Origin: Paramylibacter ulvae
GTDB taxonomy: Bacteria > Pseudomonadota > Alphaproteobacteria > Rhodobacterales > Rhodobacteraceae
NCBI RefSeq assembly: GCF_014652655.1
Contig: NZ_BMZF01000001.1
Coordinates: 558,001-622,000 of the forward strand
Direction: 5' to 3'
DNA: 64,000 nt
Each line of letters begins with the position of its first letter. Positions within the stretch are counted from its first letter, which is position 1. The notes beneath the pieces were generated by a model. The model saw only the letters and a list, made by a program, of their open reading frames with translations. It ran no database searches and was not told where the DNA came from. Positions 53,318 to 61,769 of the stretch are shown here, one piece after another. Both the position numbers and the translations under genes were made by a program.

Positions 53318-54127
53318 ATGTCAACTAATATCCCAGTTGCGAAATTTGACGTGGGCTGTATGATTGGAATGGTAAACGTGGCGATCAGAGGGCGCAAAAA
53401 TATGGGTGGACGCACCAAACAATCAGACAAGGTATTGCCCCTGTCACCGATTCAACAATCCCCCATACCCACGGTGGCGGATCAGGTTTTTGACGAATTG
53501 CAAAAACGGATTTTAACTTTGGAACTTCCGCCAAATACAAAAATTTCTGAAACCGAAGTCGCGACCAAAATGGGCGTGTCGCGCCAACCCGTGCGAGAGG
53601 CATTCAAACGGTTGTCAAAGCTGGGTTTTTTGGACATCCGCCCGCAAAGCGGCACAAAGGTGAGCCTTATTTCTGAAAGTGCGGTGTTACGCGCGCGTTT
53701 CATCCGTATCGCGCTTGAAATTCAAACATGTCAAACCGCTTGTAACACGGTGACGAGCGAAAATATCAAATCGCTGAGATCATTGATAAACGCGCAAAGA
53801 GAGGCGGTAGAATCCAATAATCGTGTTTTGTTTCATGCGCTGGACGACAAATTCCATCAAGAGATTTGCATCGTCGCAGGGGTTGGATATGTGTGGGATA
53901 TTATTCGCGATAACAAGGCACATATGGATCGCATCCGAATGTTGTCTCTTGATCAAACATCTCAGCGGCTTGCGCTGGATGAACATATCCAAATGATCGA
54001 CGCGATTGAAGCGCAGAACGAAGATGCTGCATCACAAGCGATTTCCAAACATCTCAATCGGATTTTCATCTTGATTAAGGAAATAAAATCAGGAAACCAC
54101 AACTGGTTTACGGATAACGCAATATAA
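53318..54127 (+). CDS. GntR-family (FCD) regulator
   Basis: Up to 269 residues; starts at 53318, 53360, 53369 or 53402 are all possible, since none has a clear ribosome site. The HTH begins about residue 51 (TVADQVFDELQKRILTLELPPNTKISETEVATKMGVSRQPVREAFKRLSKLGFLDIRPQSGTKV). FCD ligands include DDKFHQEICIVAGV and DEHIQMIDAIEAQNED with SKHLNR. Divergent from uxaC copy 1 across 73 bp, which it likely regulates. A partner paralogue is at 55585. Confidence 0.83.
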   Translation: MSTNIPVAKFDVGCMIGMVNVAIRGRKNMGGRTKQSDKVLPLSPIQQSPIPTVADQVFDELQKRILTLELPPNTKISETEVATKMGVSRQPVREAFKRLSKLGFLDIRPQSGTKVSLISESAVLRARFIRIALEIQTCQTACNTVTSENIKSLRSLINAQREAVESNNRVLFHALDDKFHQEICIVAGVGYVWDIIRDNKAHMDRIRMLSLDQTSQRLALDEHIQMIDAIEAQNEDAASQAISKHLNRIFILIKEIKSGNHNWFTDNAI

Positions 54128-54254
54128 CCGCAAATACCGCCGTTGGTTTTCGATCCAACGCTGCGAGGCGCCCGCGCCCATAAATTGTATGATGCCTAGC
54201 GCATCAATAAATTTGCCAGGTGATTGGTATATTTTGCCAATCGTCGATCTGCTA

Positions 54255-55469
54255 TCACCGACCTTGCACATCTGGATGGGACAGCGCCGTCACAATACCG
54301 CGCAATTCCGCGAGCCCCTTTAATCGTCCAATTGATGGATACCCCGGTTGCGCATTTCGCCCGATATCATCCAATATATTTTGTCCGTGATCGGGGCGAA
54401 ACGGGATGGATATATCATCTCTGCCAGCGGCACGTCGTCGTTGCTCTTGCTTCAATACGGCTGCGATCAATGCAACCATATCTGTGTCCCCTTCCAAATG
54501 TGCTGCTTCGTAAAAGCTTCCTTGAATATCATTGCTTTCGCGTTTCACATTTCGCAAATGCAAGAAATGCACGCGATCACCCAAACGATCCATCATCGCA
54601 GGCAAATCATTATCGGGCCGCGCCCCAAGAGAACCCGAACACAGGGTCACACCATTGGCCATTAAATCGACCGCACCCAAAACATGTGCATAATCTTGTT
54701 CGGTTGACATAATACGCGGCAAGCCAAGCAACGGCACGGGTGGATCATCGGGATGGCAACATAAACGCATCCCCAATTTTTGTGCGATCGGTGCAACCTC
54801 TGACAGGAAATCAATCAGATTTGCGCGCAAACGATCCTCGCCCAATTCAGCGTAAGCGGCAAGATGGACGCGTAAATCGGCAAGCGAGAAGTTTTCCGCC
54901 GCCCCTGGCAGCCCAAAAACAACATTACGCGTCAGCGCTGCTTTGTCAGCATCATTCATTGATGCGAAAATGGATTTGGCAGCAGCGACAATTTCGGATG
55001 GATAATCATCTGTCGCGTCATCGCGTTCCAGAATATGAATATCGAATGCCGCAAACACTGGTAATTCATAACGCATACATGTCGCACCGTTTGGCAACAT
55101 AAACCCAAGGTCTGTTCGGGTCCAATCCAGAACGGGCATAAAATTGTAACAAACAACTTTGATCCCACAAGCATGCAAATTGTGAAGCGATTGTTTCCAC
55201 GCCGCGAGGTGATTTCGCCAATCACCCGATTGGCGTTTTATGTCCTCTGACACGGGTAAACTTTCAACCACATCCCACGCCAAATTGGACGGCGCACCAT
55301 TTGGTCTGATCGCAACTTCGCGTTGGCGCTTGGAAATTTCATCCACAGACCAAACATGCCCCGACGGGATATGATGCAAGGCCGAAACGACCCCTTCAAC
55401 ACCCGCCTGCAACATATCATCAACCGATGTCCGATCTACGGGGCCAAACCAGCGCCATGTTTGCTTCAT
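54255..55469 (-). CDS. uxuA: UxuA, mannonate dehydratase
   Basis: 404 residues from ATG 55469 (MKQTWRWFGPVDRTSVDDML), with GGTGGAGAAC upstream. Conserved segments: EGVVSALHHIPSGHVW, GIKVVCYNFMPVLDWTRTD, CCHPDDPPVPLLGLPRIMST, CSGSLGARPDNDL and FLHLRNVKRE, including the His/Cys metal ligands of UxuA. Dehydrates mannonate to KDG. Single-gene unit between two GntR genes, divergent from the one at 55585. A half site TTACAAAT lies at 55501-55508 upstream. Confidence 0.92.
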   Translation of the reverse strand: MKQTWRWFGPVDRTSVDDMLQAGVEGVVSALHHIPSGHVWSVDEISKRQREVAIRPNGAPSNLAWDVVESLPVSEDIKRQSGDWRNHLAAWKQSLHNLHACGIKVVCYNFMPVLDWTRTDLGFMLPNGATCMRYELPVFAAFDIHILERDDATDDYPSEIVAAAKSIFASMNDADKAALTRNVVFGLPGAAENFSLADLRVHLAAYAELGEDRLRANLIDFLSEVAPIAQKLGMRLCCHPDDPPVPLLGLPRIMSTEQDYAHVLGAVDLMANGVTLCSGSLGARPDNDLPAMMDRLGDRVHFLHLRNVKRESNDIQGSFYEAAHLEGDTDMVALIAAVLKQEQRRRAAGRDDISIPFRPDHGQNILDDIGRNAQPGYPSIGRLKGLAELRGIVTALSHPDVQGR

Positions 55470-55554
55470 ATGTTCTCCACCCAATCACCTAAGGTTATCA
55501 TTACAAATCTTGGATTACGATAGCACGGATTTTTATTGTTGACTAGTATGGTAG

Positions 55555-55570
55555 TTATCTTGCAAGATAA
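55555..55570 (+). promoter_or_regulatory. 16-bp palindrome before the second GntR gene
   Basis: TTATCTTGCAAGATAA (55555-55570) is a perfect 16-bp palindrome ending 14 bp before the start codon, over the ribosome-site and probable promoter region. Likely the operator of the GntR protein encoded next, or of its paralogue at 53318. It also lies in the divergent region of uxuA. Confidence 0.6.
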
Positions 55571-55584
55571 TTCCGGGAGGAAAC

Positions 55585-56298
55585 ATGCCACAGACCCTAG
55601 ACAACAAAACCAAATCGGGCGAGCCGCTTGATGAAACCCGACCTGTCGGGCCACAGTTGTTTTTACGTCTGCGCGACCGGATCATTCGCGGCGAATTGGA
55701 ACCTGGCACACGTCTGTCAGAGGTGGACATTGCCAGCGCATATGGCACCAGCCGCCAACCCGTGCGCGAGGCATTCATTAAACTGTCCGAAGCCGCATTG
55801 ATCGACGTTCGCCCGCAACGCGGAAGCTTTGTCAGCCCAATCGACATCGCATCTGTCTTGGCCGCGCAATTCGTGCGCGAAGCCGTCGAAGCCGATATCG
55901 TAAACGCAGTTGTAGAGCGCGCAAATAACACCATGCTGCAAGAGCTTGACGCCATCCTCACCCTTCAAAGCAATGCAATTAACATCACAGATCCCCACCC
56001 GTTTATGGTCCAAGACGAAGCATTTCACCGCAAACTGGCGGAATGCGCTGGCCAAGATGCAAGTTGGGATTTTTTACAACCACTTAAGACCCAGATGGAT
56101 CGCGTAAGACATCTCAGCGCGCGTCAATTTCCGCGCGAAATCCTGTTGGCACAGCATCGTCAAATTGTGGATGCGATAAAATCTGGGGATGCAAGTGTCG
56201 CCGAACAAAACATGCGCATTCATTTGCGTCGAATATTAGAAGACTTGCACACAGTTGCGGCATCAAAACCCTCGCATTTCGTTTCCGGGAGAGCATGA
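55585..56298 (+). CDS. GntR-family (FCD) regulator
   Basis: 237 residues; ribosome site GGGAGGAAAC. HTH (LFLRLRDRIIRGELEPGTRLSEVDIASAYGTSRQPVREAFIKLSEAALIDVRPQRGSFV) and FCD domain (QDEAFHRKLAECAGQD, AQHRQIVDAIKSGD, MRIHLRRIL). It resembles the regulator at 53318 in pattern, and each is next to a uxaC gene, suggesting duplication of a gntR-uxaC pair. Its stop overlaps the uxaC copy 2 start as ATGA. Confidence 0.86.
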   Translation: MPQTLDNKTKSGEPLDETRPVGPQLFLRLRDRIIRGELEPGTRLSEVDIASAYGTSRQPVREAFIKLSEAALIDVRPQRGSFVSPIDIASVLAAQFVREAVEADIVNAVVERANNTMLQELDAILTLQSNAINITDPHPFMVQDEAFHRKLAECAGQDASWDFLQPLKTQMDRVRHLSARQFPREILLAQHRQIVDAIKSGDASVAEQNMRIHLRRILEDLHTVAASKPSHFVSGRA

Positions 56299-57698
56299 TG
56301 GAAAACGGGTTGTTGCATCCAGATCGATTGTTTCCCGCCGATCACGCCACCCGCGCATTGGCACGGGATTTATTTTACGCGGTGCAAGACCTGCCAATCA
56401 TTTCGCCCCACGGTCACACCGATCCGCGTTGGTGGGGTGAAAACCCTGCATTTTCTGACCCTGCCGCACTGTTCGTGACCCCAGATCATTACGTCACACG
56501 CATGTTGATTAGCCAAGGTGTTAGCTTTGAATCACTGGGGATTGGCACAGATTGCGAAACTGATCCGCGCAAAATCTGGCAAACATTTGCAGAGCATTAT
56601 CATTTGTTTGCAGGCACGCCGTCGCGGATATGGCTTGATGATGCGTTTTCCCGATTGTTCAATGTGAATGAACGCCTCGCACCCAAAACCGCCAATGACA
56701 TTTATGATGCGATTGCAGAACGTCTCCCCCACCCGGACACGCGCCCACGTGCCCTGTTTGATCGTTTCGGGATCGAAGCAATTGCAACCACCGACAGTGC
56801 ATTGGATGATCTGTCATGGCATATCGCCGCGCGTGAAAGCGATTGGAATGGGCGTGTTGTGCCAACGTATCGCCCCGATGCAATTATCGACCCCGACGCA
56901 CAGGATTTTAACGCCAATCTTGATCGGCTAGGTGAAATAACCGGATGTGACACAACCACTTGGGATGGTTATCTGGATGCGCATCGTTCGCGCCGTTTGG
57001 CGTTTCGCGCATTGGGCGCAACCGCGACCGATCACGGGCACCCTACTCCAATGACCGCCGATTTATCCATTGCTGATGCGCGCGCATTATTTAATCGTGT
57101 TCGCGGCGGTAAAATGACCAATGGCGATGCGGAATTGTTCCGTGCGCAAATGCTCACCGAAATGGCGCGTATGTCGCTTGAAGATGGGTTGGTGATGCAG
57201 CTTCATTCAGGCGCATTTCGCGGGCATTCATCGCAGGTTTATCGTGATTATGGCCCTGATCGTGGTTTTGACATCCCTATTCCCGTCAGCTTTCCCGTCG
57301 CATTGCGCCCATTGCTTGATGCGGTGGGAATGGACCCGCGATTAACGCTGATTTTGTTTACCTTGGATGAAACAACATATGCGCGTGAACTTGCACCACT
57401 TGCGGGTGTTTGGCCGTGTCTGCGGCTTGGCCCGCCATGGTGGTTTCATGACAGTTTTGAAGGCATGCGCCGTTTTCGCGAAATGGCGATGGAAACCGCA
57501 GGTGTTTTTAACACAGTTGGTTTTAACGATGACACGCGCGCGCTGTGTTCGATCCCTGCCCGTCACGATGTTGCACGCCGCGTTGATAGCGGTTGGTTGG
57601 CAGAGATGATCGTAACACATCGATTAGACGAAACAGAAGCCTATGACATTGCCGCGTTGCTCGCGCATGGACTGGCAAAGAAGGCGTATAAATTATGA
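56295..57698 (+). CDS. uxaC: UxaC, glucuronate isomerase (copy 2)
   Basis: 467 residues, same length as copy 1 and the same motifs: LPIISPHGHTDPRWW (His39, His41), ATATDHGHPTP, LGPPWWFHDSFEGMRRFREMAMETAG, GFNDDTRALCSIPARHDVARRVD. Begins ATGATGG overlapping gntR by 4 bp. The operon goes on to a TRAP importer and two Gfo/Idh/MocA oxidoreductases rather than to uxuB. It may therefore serve a different uronate (for example galacturonate or a modified uronate). Confidence 0.9.
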   Translation: MMENGLLHPDRLFPADHATRALARDLFYAVQDLPIISPHGHTDPRWWGENPAFSDPAALFVTPDHYVTRMLISQGVSFESLGIGTDCETDPRKIWQTFAEHYHLFAGTPSRIWLDDAFSRLFNVNERLAPKTANDIYDAIAERLPHPDTRPRALFDRFGIEAIATTDSALDDLSWHIAARESDWNGRVVPTYRPDAIIDPDAQDFNANLDRLGEITGCDTTTWDGYLDAHRSRRLAFRALGATATDHGHPTPMTADLSIADARALFNRVRGGKMTNGDAELFRAQMLTEMARMSLEDGLVMQLHSGAFRGHSSQVYRDYGPDRGFDIPIPVSFPVALRPLLDAVGMDPRLTLILFTLDETTYARELAPLAGVWPCLRLGPPWWFHDSFEGMRRFREMAMETAGVFNTVGFNDDTRALCSIPARHDVARRVDSGWLAEMIVTHRLDETEAYDIAALLAHGLAKKAYKL

Positions 57699-57784
57699 CA
57701 TTTCAATGATCGGGTTCTGCCCTGATCAAAACAATCCCTGCACGGCATAATGCCAATTTTCAGGGAAAACCATGGGAGAGAGAC

Positions 57785-58807
57785 ATGACTTTGAATAACA
57801 ATTTTAAACGGCGGAGCGTTTTACAACTTGGGGCCGCGGCATTGGCCACACCTGCCCTGATGCGCACAGCTTGGGCACAAGAAAAATTCGTTTGTAAAAT
57901 AGCCCACTCCGAAGCAATCGGATCACCATTTACCAATGCGTTCGATAAATGGACCGCAATGCTGAATGAACGCAGCGATGGGCGCATCGATGCACAGCAT
58001 TTCCCCGCAAGCCAGCTTGGCGGATTAGCCCAACTTCTTGAAATGAGCCGCATTGGCACAATCCAAGTCACCGCCGCGGGCCCCGATAGCGAAGAGGCAA
58101 TCGCACCCGAAATCGCGGCAACCGCTGGTGCACCTGGTTTTATATACAAAAACGAGGCCCATGTTGACGCTGTTTTACAAGGCGACATTGGTGAAGAAAT
58201 CAGTCAAATCGCGCGTGAAAAAACCGGCGTTGAATTTATCGCTTATGGCGAAGTTGGTTTTCGCCATTTGTTGACGAAAACGCCAGTTACGGACCTGGCA
58301 AGTTTGCAGGGTGTTAAACTGCGCGTTCCAGAAGTGCGCATATGGGTTGATTTTTGGAAAAAACTTGGCGCGAACCCAACTCCGCTGCCCTATTCAGAGC
58401 AATACTCTGCCTTGTCCACAGGTGTTATTGATGGGCTTGATTCAGATTATTTCTCTGTGCTTGGCTTTAAATGGCATGAACAAGCGAAATATGTTTTGCC
58501 AACATACCACTGGTTCTTGCCCAAAGCGATCCGCATGAATGCGGCGTGGTTGGATAGCCTGCCTGATGATCTGCAAGAGCTGTGTCGCACATCTGCAAAA
58601 GAAGCATTTGGTGAACAGCGCGCAATCAATCGCGCCGGTGCAGATCAAGCGCTCGAAGACCTTAAGGCCGCGGGTTGTACCGTAAGCCCGTTCCCCGCGG
58701 AAGAGAAAGCCAAATGGGAAGAAAAATCCGCAAGTCTTTTTGATGAATTCGGGGCAACCAGCCCAGAAACCGCAGAGATGATCGCAAAGATCCGCGCGCT
58801 TGGCTAG
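57785..58807 (+). CDS. dctP: TRAP substrate-binding protein (DctP), second uronate-region system
   Basis: 340 residues; leader with RR (KRRSVLQLGAAALATPALMRTAWA, cleavage about residue 30). DctP fold: HSEAIGSPFTNAFDKWTAMLNE, LQGVKLRVPEVRIWVDFWKKLGANPTPLPYSE (substrate Arg), STGVIDGLDSDYFSVL. It differs from the uronate-type protein at 46707, suggesting another ligand. Preceded by a bulged hairpin (57710-57727) after uxaC. Ribosome site GGGAGAGAGAC. Confidence 0.86.
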   Translation: MTLNNNFKRRSVLQLGAAALATPALMRTAWAQEKFVCKIAHSEAIGSPFTNAFDKWTAMLNERSDGRIDAQHFPASQLGGLAQLLEMSRIGTIQVTAAGPDSEEAIAPEIAATAGAPGFIYKNEAHVDAVLQGDIGEEISQIAREKTGVEFIAYGEVGFRHLLTKTPVTDLASLQGVKLRVPEVRIWVDFWKKLGANPTPLPYSEQYSALSTGVIDGLDSDYFSVLGFKWHEQAKYVLPTYHWFLPKAIRMNAAWLDSLPDDLQELCRTSAKEAFGEQRAINRAGADQALEDLKAAGCTVSPFPAEEKAKWEEKSASLFDEFGATSPETAEMIAKIRALG

Positions 58808-58820
58808 TAGGTTTTGTTTC

Positions 58821-58852
58821 GCCTGCCTTGCACAATAATGCGCAAGGCAGGC
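58821..58852 (+). terminator. dctP-dctQM intercistronic hairpin
   Basis: GCCTGCCTTGC (58821-58831) pairs perfectly over 11 bp with GCAAGGCAGGC (58842-58852), 10-nt loop, starting 13 bp after the dctP stop and ending before the ribosome site of the permease gene. The sixth and strongest of the binding-protein/permease hairpins. Confidence 0.7.
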
Positions 58853-58870
58853 GACAACGAGGAGAAGGTT

Positions 58871-60721
58871 TTGGAAAATATATCAAATACGGTGAACGCA
58901 CCGGCGTTGCCGTATCGCGGTCTGGAAAAAGCATTGGAAACCATTGCGGTTGTGCTAATGCTTTGCGCCACCAGTGTTGTCGTCTTACAGGTGTTTTGTC
59001 GCTATGTTTTAAACGCATCACTCCCTTGGCCAGAAGAGGCCGCACAATTCTGTTTTGTCTGGGCTGTCTTTTTGGGGATGGCGTTACTGACATTTCGCGA
59101 CAGACATATCGCCATATCGTTATTTGTTCCTAAACTTTCACCAAAACACCAATCAATACATACGGTTTTCACAAAGGTGATCACCGTCATTGCCTGTATA
59201 ATTCTCGTTATTCACGGCATTGATTTTATGAACCGCACGTTACAGGTGTTACCTGCCCTGCGCGTTCCACTGAAATATCTGTTTATGGCCGTCCCCGTTG
59301 GCAGCGCCATCGCCTTGGTGTTTTTGAGCGCACCCATCCGTGGTTTCGGCTGGTGGAGCGGGCTTGCCACCTTGGTTCTGGGGCTGATCGGTTATTATGC
59401 CTTGCGCGAAGCAGGCGGCGTTATATTTGCTGGTGCAAGTAGTACAACAATCTTGATGATCGTCACCATGTTACTAATCTTTGCCGAAGTCCCCATCGTT
59501 TACGCGCTTGTCGTTGGTTCGTTTGCGGGTCTGACCCCATTGCCACCATTGATGTTGGTGACGATCACGCAAAATATGTCGGGTGCGTTGAATTCATTCA
59601 CATTGCTTGCCATTCCATTCTTTATCCTCGCGGCCGCGGTAATGAATGCGGGTGGTATCACGGTGCGCATTGTAAATTTGGCCTATCATCTGGTTGGCCA
59701 TTTCAGAGGCGGGCTCGCACAGGCAAATATCGTCACCAATGTGATGCTTGCGGGTGTTTCGGGATCATCCACGGCGGATGCATCCGCCACGGCCAAGTTA
59801 TTGGTTCCAGAAATGGAAAAACACGGCTATGGGCGCGCGTTCAGCTGTGCGTTAACGGCTGCGTCATCGACCCTTGCCAATATGATTCCACCCGGATTGG
59901 GATTGATCATTTATGCCGCCCTTGCATCTGTGTCCGTTGGCGCATTGTTTGTCGGCACGATTTTACCTGGCTTGCTTGTCGCTACTGCCTTGTCCATCGT
60001 CGCCTGGATCATTTCAGTCAAAAGCGGATATGGCGGGACCAAAGATCGATCAACCGCGCCCGAACGCTGGCGTTCATTGTTGCTGGCAACACCTGCACTT
60101 TGTTTGCCTGTGATGATTGTTGGTGGTGTCCGTTTCGGCATATTCACCGCAACCGAAGCAGGTGCTATGGCCTTTGTTTTTGCCTTGTTCTGTGGTGCGT
60201 TGATCTATCGTGGATTGACCGCGCAAAACCTGTCCGAAGCCTTTCGTGAAGCGGTCGAAGACACCGTCGCCGTCGCCGTCATCATCGCCGCTGCATCTCC
60301 ATTTGCGTGGATATTAACGTTTGAACAAACACCCCAAAAAATTGCGCAATGGCTTGCGGCACTAACAGGTCACAAGATTTACTTGCTGTTATTGATCAAT
60401 CTGTTTTTGATCTTTGTCGGGCTGTTCATTGAAATGATCGCGGCGATGGTGATCCTTGTTCCTATCCTTGTTCCCGTTGTGATTGCCGCGGGTGTTGATC
60501 CGTTACAGTTTGGCATAATCATGGTGATGAACCTTGTTATTGGTGCGCTAACACCCCCGCTCGGTGTGCTGGTTTTCACCACTGCGCGCGTTGGTGGCGC
60601 CCCATCAAGCGCGGTATTTCGTGCAATCCTACCGTTCATCGCCGCGCAAATCATCGTCTTGCTGGTGGTGACGATGATCCCTCAAATAACGCTGTTGCCA
60701 ATACAATGGTTTGGCCCGTAA
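58871..60721 (+). CDS. dctM: fused TRAP permease DctQM
   Basis: 616 residues from TTG 58871, 6 bp after GAGGAG; ATGs further upstream (58838) lie inside the hairpin. The first 150 or so residues are a DctQ module (VLQVFCRYVLNASLPWPEEAAQFCFVWAVFLGMALLTFRDRHIAI). A linker of membrane segments follows, then a DctM module (LAGVSGSSTADASATAKLLVPEMEKHGYG, ANMIPPGLGLIIYAAL, NLVIGALTPPLGVLVF). Fusions of this kind are a known TRAP variant. Ends 10 bp before the oxidoreductase gene. Confidence 0.87.
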   Translation: MENISNTVNAPALPYRGLEKALETIAVVLMLCATSVVVLQVFCRYVLNASLPWPEEAAQFCFVWAVFLGMALLTFRDRHIAISLFVPKLSPKHQSIHTVFTKVITVIACIILVIHGIDFMNRTLQVLPALRVPLKYLFMAVPVGSAIALVFLSAPIRGFGWWSGLATLVLGLIGYYALREAGGVIFAGASSTTILMIVTMLLIFAEVPIVYALVVGSFAGLTPLPPLMLVTITQNMSGALNSFTLLAIPFFILAAAVMNAGGITVRIVNLAYHLVGHFRGGLAQANIVTNVMLAGVSGSSTADASATAKLLVPEMEKHGYGRAFSCALTAASSTLANMIPPGLGLIIYAALASVSVGALFVGTILPGLLVATALSIVAWIISVKSGYGGTKDRSTAPERWRSLLLATPALCLPVMIVGGVRFGIFTATEAGAMAFVFALFCGALIYRGLTAQNLSEAFREAVEDTVAVAVIIAAASPFAWILTFEQTPQKIAQWLAALTGHKIYLLLLINLFLIFVGLFIEMIAAMVILVPILVPVVIAAGVDPLQFGIIMVMNLVIGALTPPLGVLVFTTARVGGAPSSAVFRAILPFIAAQIIVLLVVTMIPQITLLPIQWFGP

Positions 60722-60731
60722 GGAGTTACCG

Positions 60732-61769
60732 ATGAAAGACACCCCCATTGCAAACCTTGCCGTCATTGGTCTTGGCATGGCAACAAAACCCCATCTAGAG
60801 GCATTGGCAGAACTCAAAGGTCGCGTGAATGTTTCAGGCGTTTTCAACCGCACCCATGCCAAAGCTGTCGAAGTTGGCAAAACATTTGGATTTCCAGTGT
60901 TTGAAAGCCTTGATAACATCGCAAATGATCCAAATACCGATGGCGTCATCATTGCAACGCCACCTAACCAGCGCATAGAAATTGTCACAAAAATGGCCAA
61001 GGCTGGCAAACATGTCTTGATGGAAAAACCGATCGAACGCACGCTTGATCGGGCACAGGATATCGTATCGGCCTGTGAAAATCACGACATCACGCTTGGC
61101 ATTGTTTTTCAGCATCGTTTCCGTGACGGTGCGCGGCGGTTACGCACCCTGATCGATCAGGGCGCATTGGGCGATATTGCATTGGTACGCGCAGAAATCC
61201 CGTGGTGGCGCGATCAAAGTTACTATGACGTCCCTGGGCGCGGTACGCTTGCCCGCGATGGCGGCGGGGTTTTAATATCACAAGCGATTCATGTGCTCGA
61301 CCTCATGCTTAGCCTGACAGGCCCCGCAGAAACAGTGCAGGCATTCACCGCGACAAGCCAGCTCCATAATATGGAAACCGAAGATTTCGCCACCGCAGGC
61401 ATCCGTTTTGCAAATAACGCCATCGGGTCTGTTGTGGCCACAACCGCCACCTACCCCGGCGAAGAAGAGCGGCTGGTAATTGATGGCACCAAAGCAACCG
61501 CATCATTAAAAGGCGGACAGTTAACCGTCACTTGGCGCGATGGAAAAACCGAGAACATCGGCGATGTGTCGGGCACAGGGGGTGGCGCCGATCCGATGGC
61601 ATTTCCCTGCGATTGGCATCGCGATTTGATCGCTGATTTTGCCAGCGCTATTCGTGACAAACACGCGCCTTGTATTTCGGGCCGCGAAGCATTGCGCGTT
61701 CACGCATTGATCGATGCGATGATACGATCCAGCGCAGATGGTACAACAACCAAGGTGGCACAGGTTTGA
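60732..61769 (+). CDS. Gfo/Idh/MocA oxidoreductase 1
   Basis: 345 residues from ATG 60732 with AAGGAG upstream. Rossmann N-terminus NLAVIGLGMATKPHLEAL, sugar-dehydrogenase EKP motif (LMEKPIERTLDRAQDI), and FQHRFRDGARRLRTLIDQGALGDI with the GGGVLISQAIHVLDLM catalytic His region. NAD(P)-dependent oxidation or reduction of a sugar or sugar acid. Co-transcribed with a uronate isomerase and TRAP importer, so a uronate or its isomer is a fair guess; not provable here. Confidence 0.84.
   Translation: MKDTPIANLAVIGLGMATKPHLEALAELKGRVNVSGVFNRTHAKAVEVGKTFGFPVFESLDNIANDPNTDGVIIATPPNQRIEIVTKMAKAGKHVLMEKPIERTLDRAQDIVSACENHDITLGIVFQHRFRDGARRLRTLIDQGALGDIALVRAEIPWWRDQSYYDVPGRGTLARDGGGVLISQAIHVLDLMLSLTGPAETVQAFTATSQLHNMETEDFATAGIRFANNAIGSVVATTATYPGEEERLVIDGTKATASLKGGQLTVTWRDGKTENIGDVSGTGGGADPMAFPCDWHRDLIADFASAIRDKHAPCISGREALRVHALIDAMIRSSADGTTTKVAQV

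Noticed and set aside
54128-54254. Several short inverted repeats between the convergent GntR and uxuA genes
   Set aside because: Stems of 5-6 bp (for example TGATGC/GCATCA at 54190-54206) are too weak to call a terminator with confidence.
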